In this document: positions 60,831 to 64,000 of the stretch, piece by piece | How positions within the stretch are numbered: position 1 is the first letter of the stretch | Layout: every line of letters starts with the position of its first letter | NCBI RefSeq assembly: GCF_001905345.1 | Contig: NZ_LFBV01000008.1 | Span: 310,001 to 374,000 of the forward strand | Source of the DNA: Streptomyces uncialis | Lineage (GTDB): Bacteria; Actinomycetota; Actinomycetes; Streptomycetales; Streptomycetaceae | Direction: 5' to 3' | DNA length: 64,000 nucleotides | The notes under the pieces: generated by a model | Seen by the model: the letters and a program-made list of their open reading frames with translations, nothing else | Told to the model about the DNA's origin: nothing | Databases searched by the model: none | Made by a program: the position numbers and the translations under genes

Positions 60831-61628
60831 ATGACCCGCCCGGACCCCAGCACCCAGTCCCGTACCGCGCCCGGCGCCGGACGTACGGCGGTGGTGACCG
60901 GTGCCAGCAGCGGCATCGGTGCCGCGACCGCGCGCAGGCTCGCCGCCGAGGGGTTCCATGTGGTGCTCACGGCCCGCCGCAAGGACCGGATCGAGGCCCT
61001 GGCGGAGGAGCTGACGGCGGCGGGCCACCGGGCCACGGCGTATCCGCTGGACATCACCGACCGGGCGGCCGTCGAGTCCTTCGCGGCGGGCCTGGCCGCG
61101 TGCGAGGTCCTGGTGAACAACGCGGGCGGCGCCCTCGGCGCCGACCCGGTGGCCACGGGCGACCCGGCGGACTGGCGCCGGATGTTCGAGACGAACGTCA
61201 TCGGCACCCTGCACGTCACCCAGTGCCTGCTCCCCGCGCTGGAGGCGAGCGGTGACGGCACGGTCGTGGTGGTGTCGTCCACGGCGGGCCACGCGGCCTA
61301 CGAGGGCGGTGGCGGCTATGTGGCGGCCAAGCACGCCGAGCACGTACTCGCCGAGACGCTGCGGCTGGAGATCGTGGGCCGTCCGGTCCGGGTGATCGAG
61401 GTGGCCCCCGGCATGGTCAGGACCGACGAGTTCGCGACGACCCGGTTCCGGGGCGACGAGGAGAAGGCCGCCAAGGTCTACGAGGGCGTCGCCGAACCCC
61501 TCACGGCGGACGACGTGGCCGACACCATCGGCTGGGCCGTCACCCGCCCCAGCCATGTCAACATCGACCTCCTGGTGGTCCGCCCCCGCGCCCAGGCGTC
61601 CAACACCAAGGTCCACCGCACCCGATGA
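60831..61628 (+). CDS. SDR family oxidoreductase (YdfG-like)
   Basis: 265 residues. TGASSGIGAATARRLAAEG binds the nucleotide, NNAGGALG follows, and YVAAK (Y-x3-K) is the catalytic pair; all complete. GGAG precedes the ATG. It probably oxidises 3-hydroxy acids or related alcohols like YdfG. Convergent with rtcB, 19 bp apart. Confidence 0.93.
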   Translation: MTRPDPSTQSRTAPGAGRTAVVTGASSGIGAATARRLAAEGFHVVLTARRKDRIEALAEELTAAGHRATAYPLDITDRAAVESFAAGLAACEVLVNNAGGALGADPVATGDPADWRRMFETNVIGTLHVTQCLLPALEASGDGTVVVVSSTAGHAAYEGGGGYVAAKHAEHVLAETLRLEIVGRPVRVIEVAPGMVRTDEFATTRFRGDEEKAAKVYEGVAEPLTADDVADTIGWAVTRPSHVNIDLLVVRPRAQASNTKVHRTR

Positions 61629-61647
61629 CCCCGGCCCGGCCGCCCCG

Positions 61648-62841
61648 TCAGCCCTTCACACAGACGACCTGCTTCAGCTTGGCCACGACCTCGACCAGGT
61701 CCCGCTGCTGCTCGATGACGTGCTCGATCGGCTTGTACGCGGCCGGGATCTCGTCCACGACACCGGAGTCCTTGCGGCACTCCACACCCCGGGTCTGGTC
61801 CGCCAGGTCCTGCGCCGTGAACCGCCGCTTCGCCGCGTTGCGGCTCATCCGCCGTCCGGCGCCGTGCGAGGCGGAGTTGAACGACTCCTCGTTGCCCAGA
61901 CCGCGCACGATGTAGGAACCGGTCCCCATCGAGCCCGGGATGATCCCGAGGTCGCCGGAGCCCGCCCGGATCGCGCCCTTGCGGGTGACCAGCAGGTCCA
62001 TACCGTCGTAGCGCTCCTCCGACACGTAGTTGTGGTGGCAGGAGATCTCCGGCTGGAAGGTGACCTTGGCCTTCTTGAACTCACGGCGTACGACGTCCTT
62101 CAGCAGCGACATCATCAGCGCCCGGTTGTACTTCGCGTACTCCTGCGCCCAGAAGAGGTCGTTGCGGTACGCCGCCATCTGCGGGGTGTCCGCGACGAAC
62201 ACCGCGAGGTCACGGTCGACCAGGCCCTGGTTGTGCGGGAGCGACTGGGCGACGCCCATGTGGTGCTCCGCCAGTTCCTTGCCGATGTTGCGCGAACCGG
62301 AGTGCAGCATCAGCCAGACGGCGTCCTGCGAGTCGACACAGACCTCGACGAAGTGGTTCCCCGAACCCAGCGTGCCCATCTGCTTCGTCGCGCGCTCCTG
62401 GCGGAAGTGGACGGCCTGCGCGACCCCGTCGAAACGGGTCCAGAAGTCGTCCCAGCCCGCCGTGGCGAAACCGTGGAAGCCGGTCGGGTCGACCGCGTCG
62501 TCGTGCATGCCCCGGCCCACCGGGATGGTCTGCTCGATCTTCGAGCGCAGCCGGGAGAGGTCACCGGGCAGATCGTTGGCCGTGAGGGACGTCTTCACCG
62601 CAGACATCCCGCAGCCGATGTCCACCCCGACCGCCGCCGGGCACACCGCGCCCTGCATCGCGATCACCGAGCCGACCGTGGCGCCCTTGCCGTAGTGCAC
62701 GTCCGGCATGACCGCGAGGCCCTTGATCCACGGCAGCGTCGAGACATTGCGCAGCTGCTGGAGCGCGCCCTCCTCCACGGTGGCCGGATCGGCCCACATC
62801 CGGATCGGTACCTTGGCCCCCGGGACTTCTACGTACGACAT
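61648..62841 (-). CDS. rtcB: RNA-splicing ligase RtcB
   Basis: 397 residues, complete. Mn-binding GVDIGCGMSAV, HHAEL-type region GSRNIGKELAEHHMG, GSGNHFVE and the guanylated His in SASHGAGRRMSR. It joins 2',3'-cyclic phosphate to 5'-OH RNA ends, in repair or tRNA splicing. AGAGGGCG lies before the ATG. The divergent region to 63041 shows AT-rich promoter-like sequence. Confidence 0.96.
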   Translation of the reverse strand: MSYVEVPGAKVPIRMWADPATVEEGALQQLRNVSTLPWIKGLAVMPDVHYGKGATVGSVIAMQGAVCPAAVGVDIGCGMSAVKTSLTANDLPGDLSRLRSKIEQTIPVGRGMHDDAVDPTGFHGFATAGWDDFWTRFDGVAQAVHFRQERATKQMGTLGSGNHFVEVCVDSQDAVWLMLHSGSRNIGKELAEHHMGVAQSLPHNQGLVDRDLAVFVADTPQMAAYRNDLFWAQEYAKYNRALMMSLLKDVVRREFKKAKVTFQPEISCHHNYVSEERYDGMDLLVTRKGAIRAGSGDLGIIPGSMGTGSYIVRGLGNEESFNSASHGAGRRMSRNAAKRRFTAQDLADQTRGVECRKDSGVVDEIPAAYKPIEHVIEQQRDLVEVVAKLKQVVCVKG

Positions 62842-63040
62842 AGCGCCCTCTTTCCCCCGTAATCGTTCAAAAGTTTGTAAGCGCAAATACCGGAGCCAAG
62901 GTCCATGAATGGGATGACGGACCGGCGTCCACGGCCATGCGTGCGATACACATAATGTCGGTCGACCTGTCCCCGGCGGCAAGCGAATAAGCCCCGCCGA
63001 ACCTCCGCGCCCCCGGCGCGACCCGTGTCGAGAGGAGCGC

Positions 63041-64000
63041 ATGACCGTGCAGCGGAAGGCGTACGTACCGGGCGTCGCGGTGCTCCTCACGGCACTGCTC
63101 GCCGGCTGCACCGCCGGCGACGACAGCGGCGGTTCCACCGGTGACGCCAAGCAGGGCGACGCCGGAGCGGCCGTCCCGGCCGCCGAGCCCGGCCGCTACC
63201 GGACCCTGCCCGAGCCGTGCGGCGCCCTCAGCCGGAGCACCCTCGACTCGCTGCTCCCCGGTATCAAGGAGAACCCGGACGAGGAGCAGCGGAACAAGGC
63301 GTACGAGGGCACCGCGACCGCCACGTACGACACGGACCGGCGGGTCGGCTGCCGCTGGAAGGCGGAGTCGGCCGCCGCCACCCACCATCTGCTGGTCGAT
63401 CTGGACCGGATCGTGTCCTACGACAGCGACGTCAGCGACGACCAGCGCGCGGAAGAGGTGTACGCGGACAAGGAGAAGGCCGCGGAACTCCCGCCGTCCG
63501 GCACCCCGTCCGCGGGAGCGTCGGACGCCCCGGACCCGTCGTCGTCCACCGGTCCCGCCACCGCGTCCGGGAAGAGCCCCGCCGGGGAGACGTCCCCGAA
63601 GCCGGACGGCTCCCCCGGCTCCAGCGCCCCGACCGGCTCCGGCGAACCGGACGACGCGGGCGACGCGAGCGCCTCCGGCAGCACGGACGGCCCCGGAGAC
63701 ACGGACAGCACCGGCAGCACCGGCAGCACCAGCAGTGCCGACAACTCCGGCGAACCGGACGACGCGGCGACCGAGGACGACCTCACCGCCCTGCTGCCCC
63801 GTGTCCTCGACGACCTCGGTGACGCCGCCTTCGTCGACGACGCCCTCGGCAGTCCGGGCTCCACACAGCGCCGCACGGTCACTGTGGTGTTCCGCACGTC
63901 GAACGTGGTGGTGACGATCGAGTACGAGGCCCAGCCCACCGTTCCCGGCGAGCCGCCGAGCAGCAGGGAAATGCAGGACAGGGCGCGGAACCTGGCCGCG
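63041..64000 (+). CDS. DUF3558-like lipoprotein (3' end beyond window)
   Basis: 320 codons seen; no stop before the window edge, so the gene is cut. The signal peptide ends in lipobox LLAGC near residue 23. A domain begins RYRTLPEPCGALSRSTLD with a second Cys in RRVGCRWKAESAAATHHLL, followed by an Asp/Ser/Gly-rich linker of about 95 residues, then more folded sequence (RRTVTVVFRTSNVVVTIEYE). The start has GAGAGGAGCGC just before it. Actinobacterial DUF3558 proteins are surface lipoproteins of unknown function. Confidence 0.8.
   Translation, partial: MTVQRKAYVPGVAVLLTALLAGCTAGDDSGGSTGDAKQGDAGAAVPAAEPGRYRTLPEPCGALSRSTLDSLLPGIKENPDEEQRNKAYEGTATATYDTDRRVGCRWKAESAAATHHLLVDLDRIVSYDSDVSDDQRAEEVYADKEKAAELPPSGTPSAGASDAPDPSSSTGPATASGKSPAGETSPKPDGSPGSSAPTGSGEPDDAGDASASGSTDGPGDTDSTGSTGSTSSADNSGEPDDAATEDDLTALLPRVLDDLGDAAFVDDALGSPGSTQRRTVTVVFRTSNVVVTIEYEAQPTVPGEPPSSREMQDRARNLAA

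Noticed and set aside
62867..63388. Minus-strand frame between rtcB and the lipoprotein gene
   Set aside because: It is antisense to the start of the lipoprotein gene, which has a clear ribosome site and lipobox.

Overview
The window is chromosomal DNA from a Streptomyces or a very close relative. The support is very high GC with third-position G/C bias, frequent GTG starts, ATGA/GTGA start-stop overlaps, XRE-DUF397 gene pairs, serine/threonine kinase and ECF sigma genes, and a futalosine-type menaquinone pathway spread over one chromosomal arm. No rRNA, tRNA, CRISPR array, transposase or integrase gene was found.

Layout. 1-5600: an intergenic repeat locus, a secreted NlpC/P60 hydrolase, a geranylgeranyl-reductase-family flavoprotein (a candidate menaquinone side-chain reductase), a GNAT acetyltransferase, a single-PASTA protein and a second repeat locus. 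5600-15900: a zinc-ribbon membrane protein, menG, an imidazolonepropionase-like mini-protein, mqnC, an A24 prepilin peptidase, a lipoprotein, a Ser/Thr kinase, mqnA and a cold-shock protein. 16300-25300: a ricin-type lectin, an XRE-cupin regulator divergent from azlCD, a secreted S33 peptidase, a TetR regulator, and a dicarboxylate/amino-acid symporter preceded by a Cys/Arg-rich leader peptide; two more repeat loci lie here. 25400-28000: mqnE, an Lrp regulator and mqnM (ubiX-like). 28000-39600: an accessory block (Dyp peroxidase, rhomboid, XRE-DUF397 plus isoaspartate-type methyltransferase, TetR-SDR, methyltransferases, ASCH, phosphotransferase, pterin dehydratase, XRE-TPR regulator, degenerate recombinase-like protein) that separates mqnM from mqnP and mqnL. 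39600-54300: mqnP, mqnL, an ECF sigma factor with its CU044_5270-type partner, the cytochrome c maturation set resA-ccdA-resB-ccsB, a Tat lipoprotein polysaccharide deacetylase, a phosphatase, hemL and two repeat loci. 54400-64000: a glycosyltransferase with a coupled upstream mini-ORF, an FMN reductase/luciferase-like monooxygenase pair, a mycothiol-type protein, an AraC regulator, an SDR, rtcB and a truncated lipoprotein gene.

How the genes fit together. MqnA, MqnC, MqnE, MqnL, MqnM, MqnP and MenG cover most of the futalosine route from chorismate to menaquinone (mqnB and mqnD are not in the window). Haem synthesis (HemL) and cytochrome c maturation (ResA, CcdA, ResB, CcsB) lie nearby, so much of the conserved backbone serves respiration.

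The most unusual signal is a modular intergenic repeat family at six places. Five contain an element bounded by inverted repeats of about 28 bp (220-294 bp long, one internally deleted to 135 bp). These elements are embedded in inverted arrays of roughly 70-bp units with two alternating spacer types, and the core of the intact copies can fold into an enclosed stem. Several perfect paired palindromes next to regulator genes are also reported.
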